Shown: positions 1 through 6,579 of the stretch, piece by piece
Layout: each line of letters starts with the position of its first letter
Numbering within the stretch: the stretch's first letter is position 1
NCBI GenBank assembly: GCA_002421405.1
Contig: DIJY01000040.1
Coordinates: 1 to 12,033, forward strand
Length of the DNA stretch: 12,033 bases
From: Caryophanales bacterium UBA5632
GTDB taxonomy: Bacteria; Bacillota_I; Bacilli_A; Izemoplasmatales; Hujiaoplasmataceae
Direction: 5' to 3'
Position numbers and translations under genes: made by a program
The notes under the pieces: model-generated
Databases searched by the model: none
What the model was told of the DNA's origin: nothing
The model's input: the letters and a program-made list of their open reading frames with translations, nothing else

Positions 1-1
1 C

Positions 2-1186
2 TATGATAAGGATACTCATGAAATCTATTACACTGATCGTACGGATGGGAAAATATATGACACTGATACAGAAGAACACCGATATGATTATTATTTTGTT
101 GCCAATCCTCAATTTATCCCTGGTGGTTATATCAAGTTTAGTGATTCAACGACGATCGTCGAGTTTCCTGAAGAACTTACAATCTTTACCAATTTTAAAA
201 AGGCCTATTTTATAAGAAAAGATGATGGATTTCATTATGGAATCTATAAAAATGTCAATCAGTCTTGCGAAGTTAAAATGTTAAAAGATTCAAGTATTAT
301 TTCTGAAGTAACATTGAATGGATCGTGTAATGATGTTGCTTCGGCAGGCGAATATTATGTTATCTTTAGACAAACATATCTCTATGATGCCATAAATAAT
401 ATCAATCGTATCCGGTACGCTATCGTTTATGAAGATGGACAAGTTTCCTACTTTGAAATACCTGATTACGACAATTTTGAAACTTATCAGGTTTACAACA
501 AAACAATTATAATTACTTACAAACTTCAAGGAGAAGAAACGACTCCTGTTAATCGTTTCTTCTATTTGCCCACCTTTGAAGAAATTGACTTTTCTAATTC
601 GACGATATTTGAAGATGGATTATTGCTTTCAAACGTAAACTTTTTTTACGGATATACCATTCAAAATTTCTTTGTTCAATACGATAAAACCACTGATGAA
701 GTCATCGTGACAGAAAATGCATCCATTTATGGTGACCCCCAAGGAGTAACATTTTATGATAGTAATTACTTAGTCTTTAGCAACGGAGAATCGTATCCTT
801 TAATCGATGGAACGCTTTATGCTTATGACGGAACTGTTCTTCTAGATGATTTAGCTTTCTACCAAAAAGTCAATGAAAATAAATCATTATATTTAATTCA
901 AAATCATAACAATTCTTATGACATTTATCTTTATGATTTATCATCGCAAACATCGAATTTTATGGAAAATTTGATTTATCAAGATGGAATAATGTTTCAT
1001 ATCACAGAAAGTGTTATTGGGTTGATGTATTATAACTTTGATACTGAGTATATCAAGCATATTGATACGGTTTATTATGATTTAGAAGGCAATTACTTAG
1101 ATACGTATTTAAGATATTCAATCAATTCGATCTATTGTTATATCAATGATAAGGGTGAAGTGTTATTTACTGATATAGTAGGTTAA
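2..1186 (+). CDS. Hypothetical protein, probably surface-exposed and repeat-rich (5'-truncated)
   Basis: The frame is open from the first full codon at base 2 to a TAA at 1184-1186 (394 residues seen). The gene therefore begins before the window, and the ATG at 278 is an internal Met (residue 93 of the visible part) with no ribosome site in front of it. I do not recognise a family. The protein is rich in Tyr, Asp, Asn and Phe and alternates short predicted strands with turns such as YDLSSQT, YDLEGNYLD and YAYDGTVLLDD. This resembles beta-propeller or other all-beta extracellular proteins. Only three Cys are visible (89, 109 and 379), and the first two could pair. No membrane segment lies in the visible part, so any signal peptide or lipobox would be upstream of the window. 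It ends at a hairpin shared with the converging flavodoxin gene. That the frame is coding is secure; the surface location is inferred from composition only. Confidence 0.8.
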   Translation, partial: YDKDTHEIYYTDRTDGKIYDTDTEEHRYDYYFVANPQFIPGGYIKFSDSTTIVEFPEELTIFTNFKKAYFIRKDDGFHYGIYKNVNQSCEVKMLKDSSIISEVTLNGSCNDVASAGEYYVIFRQTYLYDAINNINRIRYAIVYEDGQVSYFEIPDYDNFETYQVYNKTIIITYKLQGEETTPVNRFFYLPTFEEIDFSNSTIFEDGLLLSNVNFFYGYTIQNFFVQYDKTTDEVIVTENASIYGDPQGVTFYDSNYLVFSNGESYPLIDGTLYAYDGTVLLDDLAFYQKVNENKSLYLIQNHNNSYDIYLYDLSSQTSNFMENLIYQDGIMFHITESVIGLMYYNFDTEYIKHIDTVYYDLEGNYLDTYLRYSINSIYCYINDKGEVLFTDIVG

Positions 1187-1192
1187 TCAAAA

Positions 1193-1227
1193 AAGAAGAC
1201 AACCGCTACAATGAGGGTTGCCTTCTT
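1193..1227. terminator. Bidirectional intrinsic terminator between converging genes
   Basis: The arms AAGAAGACAACC (1193-1204) and GGTTGCCTTCTT (1216-1227) pair over 12 bp with one A-C mismatch on the plus strand, which becomes a G-U pair in the minus-strand transcript. The loop is 11 nt. The minus transcript runs on into a U-rich tract (complement of 1187-1194), and the plus transcript into GCTTTT. The structure is best as the end of the minus-strand flavodoxin gene, whose stop codon (1206-1208) lies inside the loop. It can also serve the plus-strand gene ending at 1186. Confidence 0.75.
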
Positions 1228-1739
1228 GCTTTTACAAAGTTTACAAGTTCTTCAATATATAAGATATCAACGTAATTCGTCGGATGTTTATAACCTTCGA
1301 GAATCGCCATTTCATCGGGTGTTTTATCTTTCTTCTTTTCAATCAATTTGATGAAAAAGTTCACCATCGATTTCATAAAACCTCTGAGTTTGGAAAAATC
1401 AACGCCTCCCGGCAAGTAGAAGAAATGATGAAATGCTAACTGTTCTTTCGTAAAGTTTTGGTTTTTAATATCTTCAATATCTTTTTCGACATTCAAATGA
1501 CCTGCACAGGCAAAGATAATGATGGGTTGATCATCAAACCATTTCAAGACTTTTTTGATTTGATTCATTTTACCCATGTAAACACCACTACCAAAGATAA
1601 TCGTTTGGTAGTTTTTTATTTCGCGTTTTTTAAAGTCTTTCAAATCCCTTAATTCATAGTTCAGTTCTTCCGATATCCAAGTCGCATATTGTAAGGTATT
1701 CCCGTATTTGCTTTTATACAGCACAATATTCTTCATCAT
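1206..1739 (-). CDS. Flavodoxin-domain protein (HemG/Flavodoxin_5-like)
   Basis: A 177-residue protein. It starts with a strand-loop typical of flavodoxins: hydrophobic NIVLY followed by the FMN-phosphate loop SKYGNT (residues 10-15). It then has a second flavin-contacting loop, FGSGVYMGKM (about 49-58), and a third strand, IIIFACAGHL. Length and motifs fit the short single-domain flavodoxins that include the protoporphyrinogen oxidase HemG and many uncharacterised clostridial proteins. It would bind FMN and act as a cytoplasmic electron carrier or small oxidoreductase; the partner cannot be told. Two Met codons are adjacent (1739 and 1736), with AGAGGAAAT just upstream as ribosome site. It is monocistronic, with a likely promoter about 110 bp upstream and its own terminator. 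No haem-synthesis gene is nearby, so a HemG role is not supported. Confidence 0.85.
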   Translation of the reverse strand: MMKNIVLYKSKYGNTLQYATWISEELNYELRDLKDFKKREIKNYQTIIFGSGVYMGKMNQIKKVLKWFDDQPIIIFACAGHLNVEKDIEDIKNQNFTKEQLAFHHFFYLPGGVDFSKLRGFMKSMVNFFIKLIEKKKDKTPDEMAILEGYKHPTNYVDILYIEELVNFVKARRQPSL

Positions 1740-1751
1740 TATTTCCTCTTT

Positions 1752-1814
1752 TTAAAGATTTTTATCGGTTAAAATACTGATGGGTAATCCTGAAGGGCTA
1801 AAAGTCCACTCCAT
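1752..1814 (-). other. Possible 20-codon leader ORF or gene remnant upstream of the flavodoxin gene
   Basis: On the minus strand an ATG at 1814 opens 20 codons (MEWTFSPSGL..., Trp and Pro present) ending in TAA at 1754-1752, only 12 bases before the flavodoxin ATG. Five further codons (ATG AAT ACA TTG GCT) lie upstream in the same frame and are cut off by an in-frame TGA. No ribosome site precedes either ATG. This stretch is less AT-rich than its surroundings. It could be a translated leader peptide, the decayed end of an older gene, or chance. Confidence 0.2.
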
Positions 1815-1847
1815 TCAAGCCAATGTATTCATGAATTAGTTTTTATT

Positions 1848-1856
1848 ATTCTATCA
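1848..1856 (-). promoter_or_regulatory. Putative TG-extended -10 promoter for the flavodoxin gene
   Basis: Read on the minus strand, 1856-1848 is TGATAGAAT: a TG-n extension followed by TAGAAT (5/6 to TATAAT). A TTGACT lies further upstream, but at 22 nt it is too far to act as a normal -35 box for this -10. The leader to the flavodoxin ATG would be about 100 nt. The remainder of 1857-1998 shows no gene and no clear terminator for the tetR gene. Confidence 0.4.
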
Positions 1857-1998
1857 CAAATTATTGAAAGAATAAAGTCAAGTTTTGATAAAAATGATGA
1901 ACTAAAATCAAACAAAACACTTCATAGTATCTTACTGATAAATAGTGATATTTGTGAAAAACCATTAATGAAAGATATCGATAAAATAGGCGGGTCAG

Positions 1999-2562
1999 TT
2001 ATGAATTATTTTTCATGATACCCACGAAAAATTCGTTTAAGATAAATGCCATTTCACTGACCGGTTCTCTTTGATCTTTATTAATCCATTTTTGAATGAT
2101 TTGATAACCTCCATAGGTAATAAAAGCAGAAAAGTAATCAATTTGTGATTCGGTATATTTCGATTGTAACTGATTAGAAATATAACTATGGATTTGTGGT
2201 AAATTAATCAGTTTGATGGGAAATTCGGGGTCCACATTATTGTTAACCAATAGTCTGGAAAATTCAACATTTTCTTCTAAAAGATATAAGATTACTTTTA
2301 ACATCTCACTGTTGTCAGAATTCTCTTTGACTTTCATCAAACTCAAACTATAGTTGACTCTTTTTAATATTTGGTTTTCCATTTCTTGAAGTAAATCAAA
2401 TTGACTGCCATAATACTTATAAAATGTTGAACGATTAATGCCAGCGGTATCACAAAGTTCGCGAATGGTAATTCGAAAGATGGTTTTCTCCTTTAACAAT
2501 GAGACGAGGCTATCTTTTAACAGTTTTTTTGTGAGCATGACTCTTTGATCTTCTTTTTCCAT
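1999..2562 (-). CDS. TetR/AcrR-family transcriptional regulator
   Basis: A TetR-type one-component repressor that binds DNA as a dimer and releases it on binding a ligand. The N-terminal helix-turn-helix is plain: ITIRELCDTAGINRSTFYKYY (about residues 31-51), with the usual N-R-S-T-F-Y-x-Y-Y recognition helix. The C-terminal all-helical half has a DPEF segment like that of many Firmicute TetR regulators, but the ligand cannot be predicted. I place the start at ATG 2562 (187 residues). An upstream in-frame ATG at 2574 would add four residues, but the purine-rich GAAGGG touches that codon with no spacer, so it cannot serve as its ribosome site. The gene is divergent from the MMPL transporter, and their promoters overlap. 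It probably represses both itself and the transporter. No convincing terminator follows. Confidence 0.9.
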   Translation of the reverse strand: MEKEDQRVMLTKKLLKDSLVSLLKEKTIFRITIRELCDTAGINRSTFYKYYGSQFDLLQEMENQILKRVNYSLSLMKVKENSDNSEMLKVILYLLEENVEFSRLLVNNNVDPEFPIKLINLPQIHSYISNQLQSKYTESQIDYFSAFITYGGYQIIQKWINKDQREPVSEMAFILNEFFVGIMKNNS

Positions 2563-2587
2563 GATGACATCCATCCCTTCTATGGTC

Positions 2588-2620
2588 GATAAACAACACT
2601 ATGAGTTACTATTGTCTATC
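2588..2620. promoter_or_regulatory. Imperfect palindrome, candidate TetR operator 1
   Basis: GATAAACAA (2588-2596) and TTGTCTATC (2612-2620) match as inverted arms at 8 of 9 positions, around a 15-nt centre that is itself partly symmetric. The right arm contains the -35 hexamer TTGTCT of the candidate transporter promoter. Size and placement fit TetR-family operators. Confidence 0.5.
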
Positions 2621-2640
2621 ATCAGGCCAATCTTTATAAT
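2612..2640 (+). promoter_or_regulatory. Candidate sigma-A promoter for the MMPL transporter
   Basis: TTGTCT (2612-2617), a 17-nt spacer, and a perfect TATAAT (2635-2640). A start near 2647 leaves a leader of about 78 nt before the transporter ATG. A second plus-strand TATAAT at 2672-2677 has only a poor -35 and could be an alternative. Confidence 0.6.
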
Positions 2641-2660
2641 ACGGTTGGTCTTTTAATCAA
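2633..2660 (-). promoter_or_regulatory. Candidate sigma-A promoter for the tetR gene
   Basis: Read on the minus strand: TTGATT (2660-2655), a 16-nt spacer, and TATAAA (2638-2633). This -10 box overlaps the plus-strand -10 (2635-2640), so only one polymerase could occupy the site at a time. An inverted repeat of 6/8 matches (GGCCAATC 2625-2632 and GGTTGGTC 2643-2650) brackets both -10 boxes. Confidence 0.5.
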
Positions 2661-2662
2661 CA

Positions 2663-2684
2663 CATGTCTATTATAATAGAAGTG
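2663..2684. promoter_or_regulatory. Palindrome, candidate TetR operator 2
   Basis: TCTATTATAATAGA (2667-2680) is a perfect 14-bp palindrome, extended by a further CA/TG pair at 2663-2664 and 2683-2684. Its left side contains TGTCTAT (2665-2671), also present at 2613-2619 and, as TGTTTAT, on the minus strand at 2595-2589. That repeated heptamer is the best guess for a repressor half-site. Confidence 0.45.
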
Positions 2685-2724
2685 AGATGAAATTACATGG
2701 GAAAAATAAAAATAGGTGAAATGA

Positions 2725-5412
2725 ATGAAAAAAATTGCGGAGTTCTTAGTCAATAAACGGATTTATATCTTTATTCTGATGATTGTTTTGACAATCATCA
2801 GTGTCTTTTTTGTTTTTAGAACAAAAATCAATTACGATTTAACGAAATACTTACCCGTCGATTCAGAGATGAAAATGGGACTAACAATCATGGATGAAGA
2901 ATTCGATGATGAAGAAACCAGCAGTCTTAAAATCGTGATTACCGATTTAGATTTAGCAGAGAAAGCAGTCATTCATGATTTATTACAAGCAATCAACACA
3001 CAAGTATCCGTTAATTATGATAATACGGCACAATATAATCAAGGAATATATACGCTTTATTATCTAACAGTACCTGATGAAGCCCATTCAGAATTGGCAA
3101 AAAATGTTTATCAAACATCAAAAACAGCGTTAGAAGAATATGATGCTTATTTCAGTGGTGACATCCCAGATGCGCAAAGTAATTTTCTCTTTACTTTAAT
3201 TGCTTGGGGATTTGCATTACTGTTAATATTACTGATCTTTTTAGCAAAGTCGTGGTTTGAAGCCCTCATCTTCATCGTCACGATTGGCATCGCTGTTATC
3301 ATCAATTACGGAACAAATATGATTTTTTCATCCGTATCTGAAATAACTTTTTCGATTGCGGCGGTGCTTCAACTGGTGCTATCAATCGATTATTCAATCA
3401 TGTTATCAGAACGGTATCGACAAGAAAAAGCAACTGGGCTTGATCATGTTACCGCAATGAAAAATGCGATTTCGAAAGGCATGTCTTCGATAAGTGCTGC
3501 GTCAATCACAACGATGCTTGGATTATTATGTCTTGTTTTTATGAGTTTTACTATCGGGCTCGATATGGGCTTGGTGTTGGCGAAAGGCATCTTCTTTAGT
3601 TTCTTAACAACTTTAACGGTTTTACCGATGTTGTTAATTGTCTTTGATAAAACGATTGAAAAAACACAAAAACATCCAAATATAAAGGTTAAGTTTGATC
3701 AGATTTCCCACTTTGAATTCAAACATCGATATTATGTTTTCGTGATATTCTTAATGTTGATTGCGGGTGGTATCACCTTAAATCAATATGTTGGCGTTGA
3801 TTTCTTCGTCTCAAGTATGGCCAATGATGCTTTAATCGTTGAAGAACATTTTCCAACTGAAAATGAAATGGTGATTTTATATAAAAATGAGGATGAATCC
3901 AAGATTCAATCGATGATTAACGCTGTTTTATTGATGGATGGAACAATCAGTATCCAAAGTTATCAAACAACCTTCGGAGAACAGCAATCATCGGCAGAGT
4001 TATCGGTGCTGATGGGTCTGGATGAAACGATTGTTAAAATGATCATCTATCAATATTATGACGGACTTGAAAGCACTTTGACTATCCATCAATTTGTCAG
4101 TTTTATTTTAAGCGATATATCCATCAATCCCGCTTTCAAATCATTCTTTACGGTTGAAGATATTGAACAATTAACCTACGTTCAAAACTTTACATCGATT
4201 CCTTTCATCACTGATCGTTACAATGCAGCTGAGTTATCCGCGATGCTTTCTCTCGATGAAACACAAACATGTCAATTAATCATGATGTATTATACTAGTA
4301 AGGGTGAAGAAATATCTGAAACAGTGGTTTTATTTAACTTCGTTGAATTCTTAGTTGAAGTTAGTAACGATCCGCTCTATAGTGATTCTTTTACGGTAGA
4401 ACAAAAATATCATCTATCCTCACTCTATAATCTCATGGGGTTAGGGTACATGAATAACGCTTATCATTCAACCGATTTGGCAACGATATTTGCTTCCATG
4501 ATGCCACAGTTTGAAACATCCATGGTCCCCATCGTTTACTGGATTCATGATGCTATGACCAATTACGATGATTCATGGAAGATCTCCATCGATGATTTTA
4601 TCACCTATATTGTGACTGATTTAATGTTCAACCAGCGTTTTTCGGCCATGATGGATGAATCGATGGTTGCGGAGTTAAACAGTAGTTATCAATCGATCTT
4701 AATTGGAAAGCGCCAATTAATCGGTCCAAATTATTCAAGAATGATTTTGACATCATCGCTTTCTTTATCTGATGATGAAGCTATTCCCTATGTTAACAGT
4801 GTTTCTGAAACGCTTGAAAATTTAGCAATTGAGTATTACTTAATCGGAAATCTGCCAATGGCCGATGAAATGAATGATAACTTCTTAACAGAACTCAATT
4901 TTATTACAATCTTAACAATCATTGTCATTTTTATCATCGTCGCAATAACCTTTAAATCCTTATTTGTACCTTTGTTGTTAGTGGCAATCATTCAAACATC
5001 GATCTATTTGACGATGTCAGTCAACTTGATTGTGGGAAAAGATTTGTATTTTTTGTCAATCATCGTCGTTCAAGCGATCTTAATGGGAGCCGCAATAGAT
5101 TATGCAATCTTATTTACAAATTATTATCGTAATGCCAGAAAGAACTATGATATAAAAACGTCCGTCTCAGAAGCTTATAAAGGTGCTTTACCCGCCATCT
5201 TGACTTCCTCCATTATTTTGATTGTTATTACGTTTATTTTAGGATTTGTGGTTGAAAATGCAACGACATCATCGGTTTTGATGACTTTATCACGAGGGAT
5301 GAGTATCTCGGTCTTAATGACACTGTTGATATTACCGCCAATGTTGGCATTATTTGACAAATGGGTTTGTCATGAGATTACTTTTAAAAAGAAGAAGGCC
5401 ATTAAGAATTAA
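2725..5412 (+). CDS. MMPL-family RND transporter with repeat-bearing extracytoplasmic loop
   Basis: An 895-residue integral membrane protein of the RND superfamily, MMPL branch (proton-driven export of lipids or hydrophobic compounds). There is one N-terminal membrane helix (about 13-31), then a first loop (32-150) with the typical YLPVDSE start. Five helices follow (about 153-308), then helix 7 (334-354), a long second loop (355-724) and five C-terminal helices (727-880). Each half carries the Asp-Tyr pair central to proton relay in MmpL3-like proteins: D222-Y223 in SIDYSIM and D792-Y793 in AIDYAIL. The second loop holds three tandem copies of an about 80-residue helical repeat. The start at 2725 is preceded by GGTGA at 2715-2719; the overlapping ATG at 2721 is in another frame and closes quickly. 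The gene is divergent from tetR and probably repressed by it. The substrate is unknown, and no clear terminator follows. Confidence 0.92.
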   Translation: MKKIAEFLVNKRIYIFILMIVLTIISVFFVFRTKINYDLTKYLPVDSEMKMGLTIMDEEFDDEETSSLKIVITDLDLAEKAVIHDLLQAINTQVSVNYDNTAQYNQGIYTLYYLTVPDEAHSELAKNVYQTSKTALEEYDAYFSGDIPDAQSNFLFTLIAWGFALLLILLIFLAKSWFEALIFIVTIGIAVIINYGTNMIFSSVSEITFSIAAVLQLVLSIDYSIMLSERYRQEKATGLDHVTAMKNAISKGMSSISAASITTMLGLLCLVFMSFTIGLDMGLVLAKGIFFSFLTTLTVLPMLLIVFDKTIEKTQKHPNIKVKFDQISHFEFKHRYYVFVIFLMLIAGGITLNQYVGVDFFVSSMANDALIVEEHFPTENEMVILYKNEDESKIQSMINAVLLMDGTISIQSYQTTFGEQQSSAELSVLMGLDETIVKMIIYQYYDGLESTLTIHQFVSFILSDISINPAFKSFFTVEDIEQLTYVQNFTSIPFITDRYNAAELSAMLSLDETQTCQLIMMYYTSKGEEISETVVLFNFVEFLVEVSNDPLYSDSFTVEQKYHLSSLYNLMGLGYMNNAYHSTDLATIFASMMPQFETSMVPIVYWIHDAMTNYDDSWKISIDDFITYIVTDLMFNQRFSAMMDESMVAELNSSYQSILIGKRQLIGPNYSRMILTSSLSLSDDEAIPYVNSVSETLENLAIEYYLIGNLPMADEMNDNFLTELNFITILTIIVIFIIVAITFKSLFVPLLLVAIIQTSIYLTMSVNLIVGKDLYFLSIIVVQAILMGAAIDYAILFTNYYRNARKNYDIKTSVSEAYKGALPAILTSSIILIVITFILGFVVENATTSSVLMTLSRGMSISVLMTLLILPPMLALFDKWVCHEITFKKKKAIKN
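3994..4713 (+). repeat. Three tandem protein-level repeats in the MMPL second loop
   Basis: Residues 424-501, 502-582 and about 583-663 align with each other. Copies 1 and 2 share AELS, then LDET, then a YY pair, then an F-x-F/V-V-x-F segment, then a Pro, then FTVE, then a Leu. Copy 3 keeps the DL start, an aromatic YW, the IDDFITYIV segment, FNQRFS and ELN, but has lost LDET and FTVE. Periods are 78 and 81 codons. The similarity is at protein level; the DNA has diverged. Confidence 0.65.
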
Positions 5413-5521
5413 ATAACATATATCAATCCATCGCATTAAAATGATTCACATTGTTTGTAGAAATTATCTTCATTTTATTTCTTCTATATTAATAGTCTCT
5501 CACATCAGAATTTAATTATAA

Positions 5522-5551
5522 TTGCAACGATTTAACAATCTATTGTTGCAA
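5522..5551. promoter_or_regulatory. Inverted-repeat operator candidate over the -35 of the ATP-binding regulator gene
   Basis: TTGCAACGAT (5522-5531) and ATTGTTGCAA (5542-5551) are inverted arms matching at 9 of 10 positions, separated by 10 nt. The last six bases of the right arm are the -35 hexamer of the promoter below. A protein bound here would block transcription. The rest of 5413-5521 is AT-rich with no gene and no clear terminator. Confidence 0.55.
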
Positions 5552-5574
5552 AATGAGGCGATTCGAATTATAAT
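5546..5574 (+). promoter_or_regulatory. Sigma-A promoter of the ATP-binding regulator gene
   Basis: TTGCAA (5546-5551, 4/6), an exact 17-nt spacer, and a perfect TATAAT (5569-5574). A start near 5581 gives a very short leader that begins next to the ribosome site AGAGGTGA (5582-5589). Confidence 0.7.
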
Positions 5575-5594
5575 AGTATCAAGAGGTGAGATAA

Positions 5595-6554
5595 ATGAAA
5601 TATACCGAATCAAATATGACTGAATTAAAAGAAAGTTATAGTCCTTCTGAAGGAAAAACAATGATGACTTTTGATCAATTACCCAGCGCAAATCAAAATT
5701 TATCATTTGTTCAATTATCATCTCAATTTAAAAAAGAATTAAATATCGATGAATTAAGCACTGCAGTTTTTAAGACATTGGGTTTTTATACTGATAATCA
5801 TTTCAATCAAGGGGCTGCATTGTTATCTGATAAGGGATTCATTGAACACGCTTATATCGACATCGCAAAATTTAGATTAGACACCTCCTATTTTCAAAAT
5901 CGAATAACTTATGCTAATCAATCCATTCTATCTCAGTTTGAAAATGCAGTTCATTTCATCCACGATTATTATTTAGAAATTGAAGTGATTGAAGGTGCGA
6001 AAAGAATCAGAAGAGAAGTGATTCCATTTGTTGCCTTAAGAGAAGCATTAGCGAATGCAATTATACACCGTGATTATCTGATTCAATCAGGAATACAAAT
6101 CGCTTTATTTGATAATCGTATTGAGATTATGTCTCCAGGGGGATTACCGGATGGCATGACAGAAGACCTTTATTATCAAGAATTAACTTCCCTGTCAAGA
6201 AATCCTGTGATTTCTTATGTGTTTTACCGTTTAGGATATATCGAACGATTCGGAACCGGGGTTAAAAGAATCATTGATAGTTATAGAGCCTATAAAATAA
6301 AACCGACATTTATCTTAAAAGAAACTCAAATAAAGATGATATTACCTGTCATCGAATATGATTATAAATCATTAAAAGAAAAAGAGGCTATTATCGCTTA
6401 TTTAAGCGCTTTTCCGAAGTCGTCAAGGGCGATGATTGAAGCGACTTTAGGTCTTGAAAAAGCGACCGCAGTCCGTAAAATTAATGCCTTAATTGAAGAG
6501 GGAGATCTATTGAAAATCGGTGAAGGACCCGCTGTCGTCTATCAAATCAATTAA
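5595..6554 (+). CDS. ATP-binding AlbA_2/RecG-C-type putative regulator, AlbA_2 domain shortened
   Basis: A 319-residue protein of the group usually annotated as ATP-binding protein, or loosely as a RecG C-terminal-domain regulator. The GHKL-like ATPase part is intact: N-box E150...N154...HRDY (158-161), the DNRIEIMSPGGLP segment (173-185, D173 and the GG pair for nucleotide contact) and a G-T-G loop at 220-222. Residues about 260-319 form a winged helix for DNA binding. The first 14 residues (ESNMTELKE) look like the standard start of an AlbA_2 domain. The next recognisable part (from about residue 19, running through NQNLSFVQL) is what normally follows that domain. I estimate that roughly 100 residues of domain core are absent compared with family members I remember, yet the frame is unbroken. 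The ribosome site AGAGGTGA is at 5582-5589. It is monocistronic, with a terminator directly after the stop. Autoregulation through the palindrome upstream is likely. Target genes are unknown. Confidence 0.8.
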   Translation: MKYTESNMTELKESYSPSEGKTMMTFDQLPSANQNLSFVQLSSQFKKELNIDELSTAVFKTLGFYTDNHFNQGAALLSDKGFIEHAYIDIAKFRLDTSYFQNRITYANQSILSQFENAVHFIHDYYLEIEVIEGAKRIRREVIPFVALREALANAIIHRDYLIQSGIQIALFDNRIEIMSPGGLPDGMTEDLYYQELTSLSRNPVISYVFYRLGYIERFGTGVKRIIDSYRAYKIKPTFILKETQIKMILPVIEYDYKSLKEKEAIIAYLSAFPKSSRAMIEATLGLEKATAVRKINALIEEGDLLKIGEGPAVVYQIN

Positions 6555-6577
6555 AAAAGCGATTGCTCGCTTTTTTT
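6553..6577. terminator. Bidirectional intrinsic terminator
   Basis: AAAAAAGCGA (6553-6562), tetraloop TTGC, TCGCTTTTTT (6567-6576): a perfect 10-bp stem flanked by an A run and a T run, so it works in both directions. It overlaps the stop codon of the plus-strand regulator gene and lies 3 bp beyond the end of the minus-strand permease gene. Confidence 0.9.
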
Positions 6578-6579
6578 AA

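Noticed and set aside
3..215. Short plus-strand open frame at the left edge
   Set aside because: It lies in another frame over the truncated gene 2-1186, whose own frame is open throughout; the peptide has no ribosome site.
1206..1739. Naming the flavodoxin gene hemG
   Set aside because: Fold and size agree, but no haem-synthesis neighbours or diagnostic residues support that specific function.
5413..5521. Terminator after the MMPL gene
   Set aside because: Only weak AT-rich inverted repeats are present (a TAGAA/TTCTA pair near 5458-5486), with no stem stable enough and no T run.
5512..5721. Minus-strand open frame over the regulator promoter
   Set aside because: It crosses the promoter, ribosome site and first codons of the plus-strand ATP-binding gene and has no protein-like features.
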